64,000 bases of DNA from CAZPNX01 sp964588285 (GTDB lineage Bacteria > Edwardsbacteria > AC1 > EtOH8): assembly GCA_964588285.1 (NCBI GenBank), contig CAZPNX010000007.1, positions 1-64,000 on the forward strand, written 5' to 3'. The number at the start of each line of letters is the position of its first letter. The first letter of the stretch is position 1. Position numbers and translations under genes: made by a program. The notes below the pieces were generated by a model, which was not told the DNA's origin, searched no databases, and saw nothing but the letters and a program-made list of their open reading frames with translations. Of this stretch, positions 26,137 to 34,594 are shown one piece after another.

Positions 26137-27050
26137 TGCCCCAGACACCCGCTATCCTGGCCAAAGGACTGACCAAGCGCTTCGGCCGTTTCACCGCCGT
26201 CGATAGCGTCTCTTTCTCGGTGACGCCGGGAGAGGTTTTCGGCTTTCTGGGGCCCAACGGCTCTGGCAAATCCACCACCATCCGCATGCTCTGCGGCATC
26301 CTCGCCCCCACCGCGGGACAGGCCTGGGTGGCCGGGCATGATCTTGTCACCCAGCCGGAAAGGGTCAAGGCATCTATCGGCTATATGTCCCAGCGGTTCT
26401 CCCTTTATCCCGAGCTCACCGCCGGCGAAAACTTCGAGTTCTTTGCCGGCATTTATGGACTGTCGGGCTCGGAGATCGTCTCCGCCAGAAAATCTCTTTT
26501 CGAACGGTTCGGGCTCTCGGGCCGGGAGCGGTTGCCGGCCGCGGATTTGGCCGGCGGGTTTCGCCAACGCCTGGCCCTGGCCTGCGCCATCGCCCATCAT
26601 CCCCCGGTGGTCTTCTTAGACGAACCCACCTCCGGCGTTGATCCTTGGGCCCGCCGTTCTTTCTGGAATTCCATCCGCTCTCTGGCCGATCAAGGAATCT
26701 CCTGCCTGGTGACCACCCATTATATGGACGAGGCCGAATACGCCGATCGGATAGCCTTTATCTACGATGGTAAACTGGTGGCCGTAGACAGTCCGGCCGC
26801 CCTAAAAAGGGGATACCGCCGCCATATCTATCAGTTAACCGGACCTCCGCCGCTTCAGGCCATGGAAAAGTTACAAGATCTTCCGGCCTACTGTCGGTTG
26901 TCCCCTCTCGGCAATTCCCTCCGTCTCTCCTGCAGTCCGGAGGCGGATGCCGCCTCCCTGGTCCGCGCTCGGCTGAAGGGGATAGAATACACCATGGATC
27001 CGGCCGCGCCCAACCTGGAGGATGTCTTCCTGTCACTGGTAGAAAGATAA
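26136..27050 (+). CDS. ABC transporter ATPase (second half of a YbhF-like pair)
   Basis: 304 residues. Walker A GPNGSGKST, Q-loop YMSQRFSLYPELT, a modified signature LAGGFRQRLALA (Ala and Phe at the SGGM positions), Walker B VVFLDEPTSGVDPWARRSFW and switch His in LVTTHYMDEAEY. This half has the canonical His that the first ATPase lacks, suggesting asymmetric nucleotide sites in a heterodimer. The ATG overlaps the previous stop by 1 bp (TGATG). Role: ATP hydrolysis for drug-type efflux with the two permeases. Confidence 0.93.
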   Translation: MPQTPAILAKGLTKRFGRFTAVDSVSFSVTPGEVFGFLGPNGSGKSTTIRMLCGILAPTAGQAWVAGHDLVTQPERVKASIGYMSQRFSLYPELTAGENFEFFAGIYGLSGSEIVSARKSLFERFGLSGRERLPAADLAGGFRQRLALACAIAHHPPVVFLDEPTSGVDPWARRSFWNSIRSLADQGISCLVTTHYMDEAEYADRIAFIYDGKLVAVDSPAALKRGYRRHIYQLTGPPPLQAMEKLQDLPAYCRLSPLGNSLRLSCSPEADAASLVRARLKGIEYTMDPAAPNLEDVFLSLVER

Positions 27051-27066
27051 CCCATAGCCGCCGTCC

Positions 27067-28194
27067 ATGATTCTGTTTAACCGCCGCCTTTACGGCGTCT
27101 TTCGCAAGGAGGCCATCCACATACGCCGGGATCCCCGGACCCTGTTCGTCTCCCTGATGTTTCCGTTGGTGATGATGCTGCTCTACGGCTACGGGATCCG
27201 TTTCGACGTACGCCATCTCCCGGTGATGGCTCTGGACTTGGACCGTTCCGCCTTTTCCCGGGAGTTGATCGGAGCTGTTTCCCGCACCGAGGCTTTCTCC
27301 TATCGCGGAGCCGCCATGGACTATGGAGAATTGGAGGAGGCGGTAGTCGGCGGCCGGGCCAGGGTGGGCGTCATCATCCCGCCGGGTGCCGGACGGCGCC
27401 TGACCCGCGGGGAAACCATACCTATTCAGGTGGTTATCGACGGCAGCGACGCCACCACCGCCAACATCGCCATGGGATACCTGTCGGCCCTGGGACGAAA
27501 GGTATCATCGGGTCTAGCCGTCTCGGCGACTGCCCAACCGTTCGTGCCGCCCCTCCAGCCCCGGGTCCGGGTCTGGTACAATCCCGATCTTAAAAGCGCC
27601 CATTTCGTGGTGCCCGGCATCATCGCCGTCATCATGATCCTGCTGGGAACCCTGCTGACCGCATTTGCCATCGTCGAGGAGAAGGAACGCGGAACCATGG
27701 AGATGATCATCGTCTCCCCGGTCACCCGTTTCGAGCTGATGCTGGGCAAGATCCTCCCCTACCTGGCGCTTTCCCTTTTGGCCATTGCCCTGATCGTAGT
27801 CATGGGATACCTTCTTTTCCGTGTTCCCATTAAGGGCAGCCTGCTGGCCCTGGCCGGCTCCTGTCTGGTTTATCTCTTCGCAGTACTGGGCCTGGGCATC
27901 ATGGTCTCCACCTTCGCCCGCCGGCTGCAGGATGCCATGTTCCTGGCCTTCATTGTCTCTCTGCTGCCGGGCATTCTTCTCTCGGGCTTTGCCTTCCCCA
28001 TCGAAAGCCTGCCGGCCGCCATCAAGCCCCTGACCTATCTGGTGCCCACCCGCTATTTTTTAATCATCATCCGGGGCATCTATCTCAAGGGCCTGGGACC
28101 GCTGGCTCTCTGGCGCCAGACCCTGCCCCTGCTGCTTTACGGGCTGATTCTGATCATCATCAGCTCTCTAAAGTTCAAAAAGAGCCTTGATTGA
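27067..28194 (+). CDS. ABC-2 type efflux permease (YbhS/YbhR-like)
   Basis: 375 residues. One N-terminal membrane helix (LFVSLMFPLVMMLLYGYGI), a large extracytoplasmic loop (about 45-185, with IPIQVVIDGSDATTANIAMG), then five helices (starting VVPGIIAVIMILLGTLLTAF). The cytoplasmic helix EEKERGTMEMIIVSPVTRFELMLGK before TM3 is the usual ATPase-coupling segment. It pairs with the next gene as a heterodimeric pore. The last codons overlap the frame of the following gene. Confidence 0.92.
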   Translation: MILFNRRLYGVFRKEAIHIRRDPRTLFVSLMFPLVMMLLYGYGIRFDVRHLPVMALDLDRSAFSRELIGAVSRTEAFSYRGAAMDYGELEEAVVGGRARVGVIIPPGAGRRLTRGETIPIQVVIDGSDATTANIAMGYLSALGRKVSSGLAVSATAQPFVPPLQPRVRVWYNPDLKSAHFVVPGIIAVIMILLGTLLTAFAIVEEKERGTMEMIIVSPVTRFELMLGKILPYLALSLLAIALIVVMGYLLFRVPIKGSLLALAGSCLVYLFAVLGLGIMVSTFARRLQDAMFLAFIVSLLPGILLSGFAFPIESLPAAIKPLTYLVPTRYFLIIIRGIYLKGLGPLALWRQTLPLLLYGLILIIISSLKFKKSLD

Positions 28195-28253
28195 CCTTTT
28201 CCGGCGGCCGGAACGCCGTTGCCGCATTTTCAGCTAATCATCGCATTGGGATA

Positions 28254-29387
28254 ATGAGCCTGCGTCGTATTACTCATCTCATCCACAAGGAGTTCATCCA
28301 ACTGCGCCGCAACCCTTTGACATTGAGGATGATCCTGGTGGTTCCCCTGCTGCAGACCATCCTCTTCGGCTATGTCGTCACCACCGACGTTAAGCACCTG
28401 CCTCTGCTGATATGCGACTTAGATAGTTCGTCCTTAAGCCGGGAGCTGTCCCATAAACTTTTTATCGGGGGATATTTCAATCCGGTCAATGCCGCACCGG
28501 ATTACAAATCGATTGATTTCTATCTGGACCAGGGATTGGCCCGGGCGGTGGTGGTCTTTCCCCCCGCCCTTTCGGCCAGAGCCGCCGCCGGTAAAAACAC
28601 ACCTATTCAAGTGATAGTCGACGGCAGCAATTCCAGCCAGGCCCAGGTGGCCCTCAGCCACCTCCAAAGGCTGTTGGCAAACGAGTCCCTGATATTGGCC
28701 GAACGGACATATAACCGGTCGGGCTCCGCCCGGCCGGCCGGACCGGTCCTGGAACTTAGGCCCAGGGTCTGGTTCAACCCCGAGCTTAAGAGCGTCAACT
28801 ACATGATACCGGGCGTCATGTGTCTGGTGCTGTTCATGATCACTTCGCTTTTGACCGCCCTGGGGATAGTCCGGGAGAAGGAACAAGGAACCATGGAACA
28901 GATAGCCGTTACCCCTTTGCGGCCGTCGGAGATCATCGTCGGAAAAACCCTGCCCTTCGCCTTAGTGGCCTTGGCCGAGGCCGCCCTGGTGCTGGCCGCC
29001 GGCACCCTCTGGTTCGGTGTGGCCCTCAAAGGCAGCCTGCTGTGGCTGTCGGCCGCCTCTTCCGTCTTCGTGCTGACGGTCTTGGGCATCGGCATGTTCG
29101 TCTCCACCCTGTCCCACACCCAAGCCCAGGCCATGATGGTCAACCAACTTTTCATGGCCATCAATATGATGCTTTCCGGCTTCATGTTTCCCATCTCCTC
29201 CATGCCGTCAGCCATGCAGTCCATCACCTATCTGGTGCCGCTCCGCTACTATCTGGAGATCGTCCGCTCCATCTACCTCAAGGGAGCCGGACCCTCGGCC
29301 TGGTGGCCGCAGCTATTGATGCTATTTCTTTTCGGATCGGCCCTTTTCACCCTTTCCGCCCTGCGCTTTCGCAAAAGGCTCGATTGA
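28254..29387 (+). CDS. ABC-2 type efflux permease, second subunit
   Basis: 377 residues from ATG 28254 (MSLRRITHLIHKEFIQLRR is the family-like N-terminus); a TTG at 28191 would add 21 atypical residues. The layout equals the previous permease: TM1, large loop, five C-terminal helices, with the coupling segment EKEQGTMEQIAVTPLRPSEI. It forms the transport pore with its neighbour. It is the last gene of the efflux operon and is followed 6 bp later by a strong terminator. Confidence 0.92.
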   Translation: MSLRRITHLIHKEFIQLRRNPLTLRMILVVPLLQTILFGYVVTTDVKHLPLLICDLDSSSLSRELSHKLFIGGYFNPVNAAPDYKSIDFYLDQGLARAVVVFPPALSARAAAGKNTPIQVIVDGSNSSQAQVALSHLQRLLANESLILAERTYNRSGSARPAGPVLELRPRVWFNPELKSVNYMIPGVMCLVLFMITSLLTALGIVREKEQGTMEQIAVTPLRPSEIIVGKTLPFALVALAEAALVLAAGTLWFGVALKGSLLWLSAASSVFVLTVLGIGMFVSTLSHTQAQAMMVNQLFMAINMMLSGFMFPISSMPSAMQSITYLVPLRYYLEIVRSIYLKGAGPSAWWPQLLMLFLFGSALFTLSALRFRKRLD

Positions 29388-29392
29388 TATCT

Positions 29393-29434
29393 ATAAAGAG
29401 AGAGCCCCCGTTTTGGCGGGGGCTCTCTCTTTAT
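29393..29434. terminator. Bidirectional intrinsic terminator
   Basis: An 18-bp inverted repeat (arm AAAGAGAGAGCCCCCG with flanking AT, loop TTTTGG), T-rich on both flanks, between the efflux operon and the convergent M50 gene. Confidence 0.9.
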
Positions 29435-29443
29435 CTCCGGGTA

Positions 29444-32400
29444 TCAGCGAACCGTCTTGTGTCTGGTGTCCGAAATCCTCCGGCTGGATGTCTGTTCCAA
29501 GCTTTTGGCAAAATAGAGATGCTCCCCCAGCAAATTTCTAAAGTCCTCCTGGCGCAGCCGGAGCACCAGGCAGTCGCTCAGAGCGGTGACGCTGGCGGTC
29601 CGGGGAACATCCAAAAGAAGGGCTATCTCGCCGAAGTATTCGCCAGGCCCCAGCTCGGCCACCCGCCGCCTCTGTCCCTCCTTTTCCACCGTCACCTCCA
29701 AGCTACCTTCTTTGATGATGTAGAAGCTGTCCCCCATCTGGCCCTGAGTGACGACATTCTGCCCGGCCTGGTAGCGTTCCGGCAGCAACCTGGAGGCGGC
29801 CATGGCTATCTGGGCCGGGGCAAACTCGGAAAACAGCGGCAGGCGGGCCAGAAAGCCGCGATTTTCGATAAGCCGATCGACCTTTTCGGCGATGTTGATC
29901 CTCTGGGACATCATCAGCTCGAAATCGCCTTTCTCCAGGATCAATAGCGAGCACTCCGAAAGTGCGACCGCGGTGGCCGTCCTGGGAACCTTCTTCACCA
30001 AGGCGATCTCCCCGAAGTAGTCGCCCTTGGACAGCGTCGCCAGGTCGGTCTTTCTCCCCTGGCCGTCGGTAGCCGATATCTGGACCCGTCCGGATTTGAT
30101 GATATAGAACTTATCGCCCTGTTCCCCCTGTTTGATGATCGTCTGTCCGGCGTGTTTTTTCTCCTCCTTGAGCCTGGCCGAAAGGACGGCGGCCTCTTCT
30201 TCGCTGAGATCCCAGAATCTGGCCACCGAAGACACCACATTCTGGGCGTCGCTTCTCTCCTTCTGGAGGTCGGCCATCGCCAGCCCTTGGGACCAGACGC
30301 TGCCCGGCATCAGGTACTGTTGGGCGATCTCCCTTTCCTCCCAGTAGAGGCTTTCGTAGGAGGCGCGGAAGGCCTTGCGGGCGAAATAGGCGCCGGCCTC
30401 GCGACCGATATAGCCGTGAAGCTCGTCCAGCATGCCCCTAAAAGCCTGGCTGCGCTCCACAATGCCGGTCGATCGTTCGAAGCGCTCCTCGCTGCCGTTG
30501 CCGTAGAGCCTGATGGGCCAGCCCTTTTCGATTAACACCAGGTTGAGGCGATCGTCCATGGCCCGTGCCTGGGCCTCGCCGTAAAAGGCGGCGAAGTAAC
30601 CCCGGGCCGAAGTGTAGATGCGCACCGCCGCCCGCCTCATGCGGCGACGCTCCGAAGCGGCCGGTTCGAAGACCGCCGCCTCCGGCAGCCAGCGGGCGCT
30701 TTTTATCACCAAATAGAGCCAGACCAGGGAGAAGAACCCCAGCAGGGCGGTCAGCATGGCGAAGCGAACCTGGCCCGAGAAAAGGATGGCGTTCCAGGCC
30801 AGTGTTTGCAGTAGGAACGAGTACCAAAAATACTCCAGCGAAGAACCTTGGTTCATCCACACCGGAGACAGCAGCATCAGCAGGGCGGAAAGAGAAAGCA
30901 AGGCCGAAAGCATCTGGGCCGGCGACGAGTGGGTCACCGCCCCGGCCGCCATCAGCAGGCTCATCCACAAGCCGCCCCACAGCCATCGCTGCCACCGGCG
31001 CCACCTCCGCAGGCTGGTAAGCGAGAATTGGAGGTAGCTGGCCGCAAAAAGAACGGCTGATCCGGCTAAAGTGATCGCCCGATCCCCGACCTGAGACAGA
31101 TACCTCTTACCCAAGCTGGCCAGCGACACTGCCATCAGACCGGCCAGAACCATCCATAGGTTGGATCCGCGATAATAGGAATAGACCCGGTGGTACACGG
31201 CCAAGGTGCCGGCCAGCAACAAGAGCGCCGCCATAATGCCGGGAATGCCCCGCACCCAGGCCAAGCCGAAGGCGGCGGCCATACAAACCAGGACTAGGGA
31301 AACGGCTGTCGGGCCCGGCCTTTCATTGATCATCCTGGTGAACCAGTCCCAAACATTTTTCATTACCACCGCCAGCCTTTTCCAGCTGAAAGCAGCCAGG
31401 GCCGCCAGCAGCAGTAAAATCAGCCATCCCAGCAGCAGGCGGGAGCGATGAGAGGTGAAGGCTATAAACACATGCAGCCATTGCGCCAGCTTTGACCTCC
31501 AGGAGTAAGCGACTACGGCCAAGGCCAGCGCCGACCAGGCCAAGCCGCCCAGTCCAAAGGCGGCATAGGTCTTTTCCTCGGAGCTGAAGGGGTTTTTCGA
31601 CCTCAGCTTGGAAATAAGCTCCTTTTTGACAAAATCCCTGGCCCGTTCCTTGAGCACCGGCATCTCCAGCCAGTCTATCAGCAGGAAGTATCCGTCCAGT
31701 TCCAGAAATGGGTTGAGGTTGAGGAAGATGGAAAGGTAGGACAGCACCGCGAATTTAAAAAAAAGCGGGGACAGCGGCAGATGGGGAGCTGCCCAGGCCA
31801 CGCCGGCAGAGACACCGGCCAAAAACATCTGGGCGAAGGCGCCGACGGCCGATACCGTCATCCGCTGCGGCTTGGGCAGCATCCAGGCATCGGTGGTATC
31901 CACATAGAAGGCCGGCAGACCCAGATAGAGCATGGTGCCGCCGCCGTTGACTTTCCGTCCGAAATGCTTGCAGGCCAGGGCATGAGCCAGTTCGTGGGAA
32001 ATGATGGACGCATAGTTGAGGACTATCAGCAGTCCCAAGCCCAGTATCAGAGAGCCTCCGGTGGATACCAGGGAGAACCCGCCTTGGTGCAGGGTGAGCA
32101 GGAAGGCGGCCAGTCCGGCCAGGGAGACCGCCCCGGCCACGGCCTGAACCGGCCTTAGAAAGAAAATACTCAGCCCATGGCGGTATAGCCAATCCACCTT
32201 GGGGTCGAAGTCCCTAATGGGCCACTGCCGATAGGGAAGGGATTTGGCGAAGTCGACGGCCCGGGCCAGCCTTTTGCTCTGCTTCAGCCTGGCCTGTAGG
32301 CGTTGGTAGAAGAAGACCGGGTCTTCAGTCAAAAAACCGGCCTGCAAGAGCTCGCGCACCAGAGTCCCCAGCCGGGAGAAGGCCAGGGTGCCGTGCTTCC

Positions 32401-32665
32401 GGAAATATTCGGCCAGGATCTGCTGCACCGTCCGCTGCCCGTCTATCAGCGAGAAAAGGAAGAGGTCCTTGGCCCCCAGCTTGATGTATCCCCTACCCTC
32501 GGCCGACTTCAGTACGTAATACTCTTGGCGGTTTCGGTCGGTAAAGGCCGCTTGTTCGAAACCCGGCCTCAACTTGGGACGACTTAAGGCGAAGTCGAGC
32601 TTGGCCTCAAGCTGGCTCCAGAAGGACGGTTTGGATTTTTGGATAGGATTATCCACTTTTTCCAA
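29444..32665 (-). CDS. M50-type membrane metalloprotease with two C-terminal cyclic-nucleotide-binding domains
   Basis: 1073 residues. About 45-120 resembles a PqqD-like winged helix (YIKLGAKDLFLFSLIDGQRT, LVRELLQAGFL). The site-2-protease core follows: HELAH at 224-228 and NPFLELDG at 318-325 give the zinc ligands His, His and Asp, embedded in membrane helices. Further helices run to about 680, then a soluble region, and two cNMP-binding domains (about 815-930 and 944-1060) with cassettes YFGEIALVKKVPRTATA and YFGEIALLLDVPRTASV. Start TTG 32665 has AAAGGA 7 nt upstream, and no ATG exists near it. It overlaps nadD by 17 bp. Intramembrane proteolysis gated by cyclic nucleotide is the natural reading, but unproven. 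Confidence 0.9.
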   Translation of the reverse strand: MEKVDNPIQKSKPSFWSQLEAKLDFALSRPKLRPGFEQAAFTDRNRQEYYVLKSAEGRGYIKLGAKDLFLFSLIDGQRTVQQILAEYFRKHGTLAFSRLGTLVRELLQAGFLTEDPVFFYQRLQARLKQSKRLARAVDFAKSLPYRQWPIRDFDPKVDWLYRHGLSIFFLRPVQAVAGAVSLAGLAAFLLTLHQGGFSLVSTGGSLILGLGLLIVLNYASIISHELAHALACKHFGRKVNGGGTMLYLGLPAFYVDTTDAWMLPKPQRMTVSAVGAFAQMFLAGVSAGVAWAAPHLPLSPLFFKFAVLSYLSIFLNLNPFLELDGYFLLIDWLEMPVLKERARDFVKKELISKLRSKNPFSSEEKTYAAFGLGGLAWSALALAVVAYSWRSKLAQWLHVFIAFTSHRSRLLLGWLILLLLAALAAFSWKRLAVVMKNVWDWFTRMINERPGPTAVSLVLVCMAAAFGLAWVRGIPGIMAALLLLAGTLAVYHRVYSYYRGSNLWMVLAGLMAVSLASLGKRYLSQVGDRAITLAGSAVLFAASYLQFSLTSLRRWRRWQRWLWGGLWMSLLMAAGAVTHSSPAQMLSALLSLSALLMLLSPVWMNQGSSLEYFWYSFLLQTLAWNAILFSGQVRFAMLTALLGFFSLVWLYLVIKSARWLPEAAVFEPAASERRRMRRAAVRIYTSARGYFAAFYGEAQARAMDDRLNLVLIEKGWPIRLYGNGSEERFERSTGIVERSQAFRGMLDELHGYIGREAGAYFARKAFRASYESLYWEEREIAQQYLMPGSVWSQGLAMADLQKERSDAQNVVSSVARFWDLSEEEAAVLSARLKEEKKHAGQTIIKQGEQGDKFYIIKSGRVQISATDGQGRKTDLATLSKGDYFGEIALVKKVPRTATAVALSECSLLILEKGDFELMMSQRINIAEKVDRLIENRGFLARLPLFSEFAPAQIAMAASRLLPERYQAGQNVVTQGQMGDSFYIIKEGSLEVTVEKEGQRRRVAELGPGEYFGEIALLLDVPRTASVTALSDCLVLRLRQEDFRNLLGEHLYFAKSLEQTSSRRISDTRHKTVR

Positions 32666-33272
32666 TGTTCATCCTTTTGCCTGTTTTGGCCGCCCGGTAA
32701 AGTTTTATCCGCCGTATGTAGGCGGCCACCGGGGCGGGCACCAGATGGGCTATGGAGCGTCCCTGTTTCGCCAGGCGGCGGACCCGGCTGGAGGAAATGT
32801 CAAGCTCCGGGATTTCGACCATCCTGATTCTATTCAGCCACCTAGGGTTCAAATCGGCCGGCCGGTATCCGGGACGGGTGAGAACGTCAACCTCGGCCAA
32901 GGCGAATATCTTCTCCGGATGCCGCCAGGTGTCAAGCTGCAGGGCCTGATCCATGCCGATAATCAGGTGAAGCCGGCATTTTCCCAGGCTCGAGGCCATC
33001 CGTTCCAAGGTGTTGACCGTAAAGGAGGGATTGTCGGAATCGAGCTCGGCGGCCGAGGCTTGAAAGCGTTTATTGTCCCTGATCGCCAGCTTGACCATGG
33101 CCAGGCGGTGTCCGGCTTCGGTCAGAACCCGCCCTCGCTTGTGCGGGGGATGGCCGGCGGGGACGAAGATTATGCGCTCCAAGTCCAGAGCCTCCAGAGC
33201 CGCCTGGGCCGCCGCCAGATGGCCGTTATGGATGGGGTCAAAGGTGCCACCGAAGATCCCGATCTTCTTCAT
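32649..33272 (-). CDS. nadD: Nicotinate-nucleotide adenylyltransferase
   Basis: 207 residues. GIFGGTFDPIHNGH carries the nucleotidyltransferase HxGH motif; PAGHPPHK, IIGMDQALQLDTW and LDISSSRVR (the ISSTxIR motif) complete the NadD signature. It joins ATP and nicotinate mononucleotide to give deamido-NAD in the cytoplasm, in NAD synthesis. Its end overlaps the TTG start of the M50 protease gene, and it follows the TPR protein gene by 18 bp. The neighbours give no sign of a special role. Confidence 0.96.
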   Translation of the reverse strand: MKKIGIFGGTFDPIHNGHLAAAQAALEALDLERIIFVPAGHPPHKRGRVLTEAGHRLAMVKLAIRDNKRFQASAAELDSDNPSFTVNTLERMASSLGKCRLHLIIGMDQALQLDTWRHPEKIFALAEVDVLTRPGYRPADLNPRWLNRIRMVEIPELDISSSRVRRLAKQGRSIAHLVPAPVAAYIRRIKLYRAAKTGKRMNIGKSG

Positions 33273-33290
33273 GGAAGCGCCTTAGGTATT

Positions 33291-34409
33291 TTATTTCTCC
33301 GGGGAAGGAGCGCACTCCTGGCCGGATGTTTCCACCTTTCTGTCGGCAGGATACTCCCGGTCCAGCCTGGCCAGATAGTCCCTCGATTTCTGCGCCCAGA
33401 CGGTATTTTGGTATTTTTCCAGCACGTAGTTGAAGTATATTCTGGCCGACTTGGGGTTTTTCATCTTGAAATATATCCTTCCGGCCTCGTATTCCTTGCG
33501 GGCCAGCTTGTCGTCGATCTTGGACTGGAGCTGTCTTACATCCGGGGCCAGTGGGCTTTCCGGAAAGCGTTCGAAGAACCTGACGGTGGCCTCCTTGGCC
33601 TTGTCTCCGGTTTCCTTCTGGTCCAGGGCATAGTGGGGCGACTGCTTGAAGTAGCCGTAGGCGATCATGTACTGGGCGTCATCGGCAAAGGGGCTGGTGG
33701 GATAGTCATCCAGCAGCCGGCTGTATTCGTCGATCGCCGCCTGATAGTCCTTGGTGCGGAAATAGCACTCCCCCAAGTAAAAGGTGGCCTCGGCCGCCAG
33801 CCTGGTGCCCGGATGGTTGTAGATCACCTCCTTGAAGCCCTCCATGGCGTCGAGATACTTGCGCTGCTCGAAATGTTCCTTGGCTCTGGCGAACAGCGCC
33901 TCGGGAGTGGCCGTTTTTTCTTGGGACAAAATCTTCTGGCGTCCCATGGCTTCCTCGCGCAGGGCCAGAACCTGATCGCGGAAGGCGCTTTCCGGAAAGC
34001 TGGCCAGCAACAGATCGGCCGCCGAGACGGCGGACAAAGATGCCTCCGGTGTTTTTCTTTGAGCCTGGCACCAGGCGATCCGGAACTGGGCCTCTTCCCT
34101 CTTCTGGGCGAAGGGGTAATCCCTCTGCAGTTTCCGATAGGCCTCTATGGCCCGGGAATACCGGCCGCCCAGCCGGTAGCTTTCAGCCTCCAAAAACAAG
34201 GCCTCCATTCCAATGGCGGTGCCCCCGAACCGGACCGATACCGCATGATAGAAATCGGCGGCGTTTCCGTACTGGCTTTTGTCCAGATATTTCTGTCCCT
34301 TGGCCAGAGGATGGCCTTCACCGTAATGATGGAGACTGTCTTTTCCCTGGGCCAGGCACCAGCCGGCCAGCATCAGCATGGCTGCCGTCAAGAAGGTTAT
34401 GGAGTTCAT
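33291..34409 (-). CDS. Secreted TPR protein, BamD/YfiO or Tol-Pal (YbgF)-like
   Basis: 372 residues from ATG 34409 (AGAGG 7 nt upstream); ATG 34427 lacks a ribosome site. Signal peptide MNSITFLTAAMLMLAGWCLA; a Cys is present but no good lipobox. The rest is TPR: repeats of the type YLDKSQYGNAADFYHAV, YSRAIEAYRKLQRDYPF, YLGECYFRTKDYQAAIDEYSRLLDDYP and SARIYFNYVLEKYQNT. The last region matches the outer-membrane lipoprotein BamD/YfiO pattern. It probably helps assemble outer-membrane proteins or supports the envelope, in the periplasm. Which of the two families it belongs to cannot be decided by eye. Confidence 0.8.
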   Translation of the reverse strand: MNSITFLTAAMLMLAGWCLAQGKDSLHHYGEGHPLAKGQKYLDKSQYGNAADFYHAVSVRFGGTAIGMEALFLEAESYRLGGRYSRAIEAYRKLQRDYPFAQKREEAQFRIAWCQAQRKTPEASLSAVSAADLLLASFPESAFRDQVLALREEAMGRQKILSQEKTATPEALFARAKEHFEQRKYLDAMEGFKEVIYNHPGTRLAAEATFYLGECYFRTKDYQAAIDEYSRLLDDYPTSPFADDAQYMIAYGYFKQSPHYALDQKETGDKAKEATVRFFERFPESPLAPDVRQLQSKIDDKLARKEYEAGRIYFKMKNPKSARIYFNYVLEKYQNTVWAQKSRDYLARLDREYPADRKVETSGQECAPSPEK

Positions 34410-34454
34410 GGATGAACCTCTTTTCATTGCTAAACCTTTTAGTTGGCAAAGGAA

Positions 34455-34484
34455 TTTTTCCGGCCAGCCGAAATGGCCGGAAAA
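34455..34484. other. Stem-loop between comM and the TPR gene
   Basis: TTTTCCGGCCA, 7-nt loop, TGGCCGGAAAA. An 11-bp perfect stem without a T-run on either side, so it is not a standard terminator; it could be an mRNA-stabilising or processing hairpin. The remaining 34,485-34,594 contains no gene. Confidence 0.4.
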
Positions 34485-34594
34485 GGCTCTATGCCTTGAT
34501 GAATGAAAAAACCTGGCGCCAGGATAATTGCTCCTGGCCGTAGCCCTGGCCCTATCCAGGTTAGATTACGATACCCGCCGGACCCATGTTTCCC

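Noticed and set aside
32574..34415. Open frame of 613 codons on the plus strand
   Set aside because: Antisense to nadD and the TPR gene, both certain; the product shows only the composition bias of a shadow frame.
34455..34484. Hairpin as terminator of comM
   Set aside because: No T-run on either side; listed as an undefined stem-loop.
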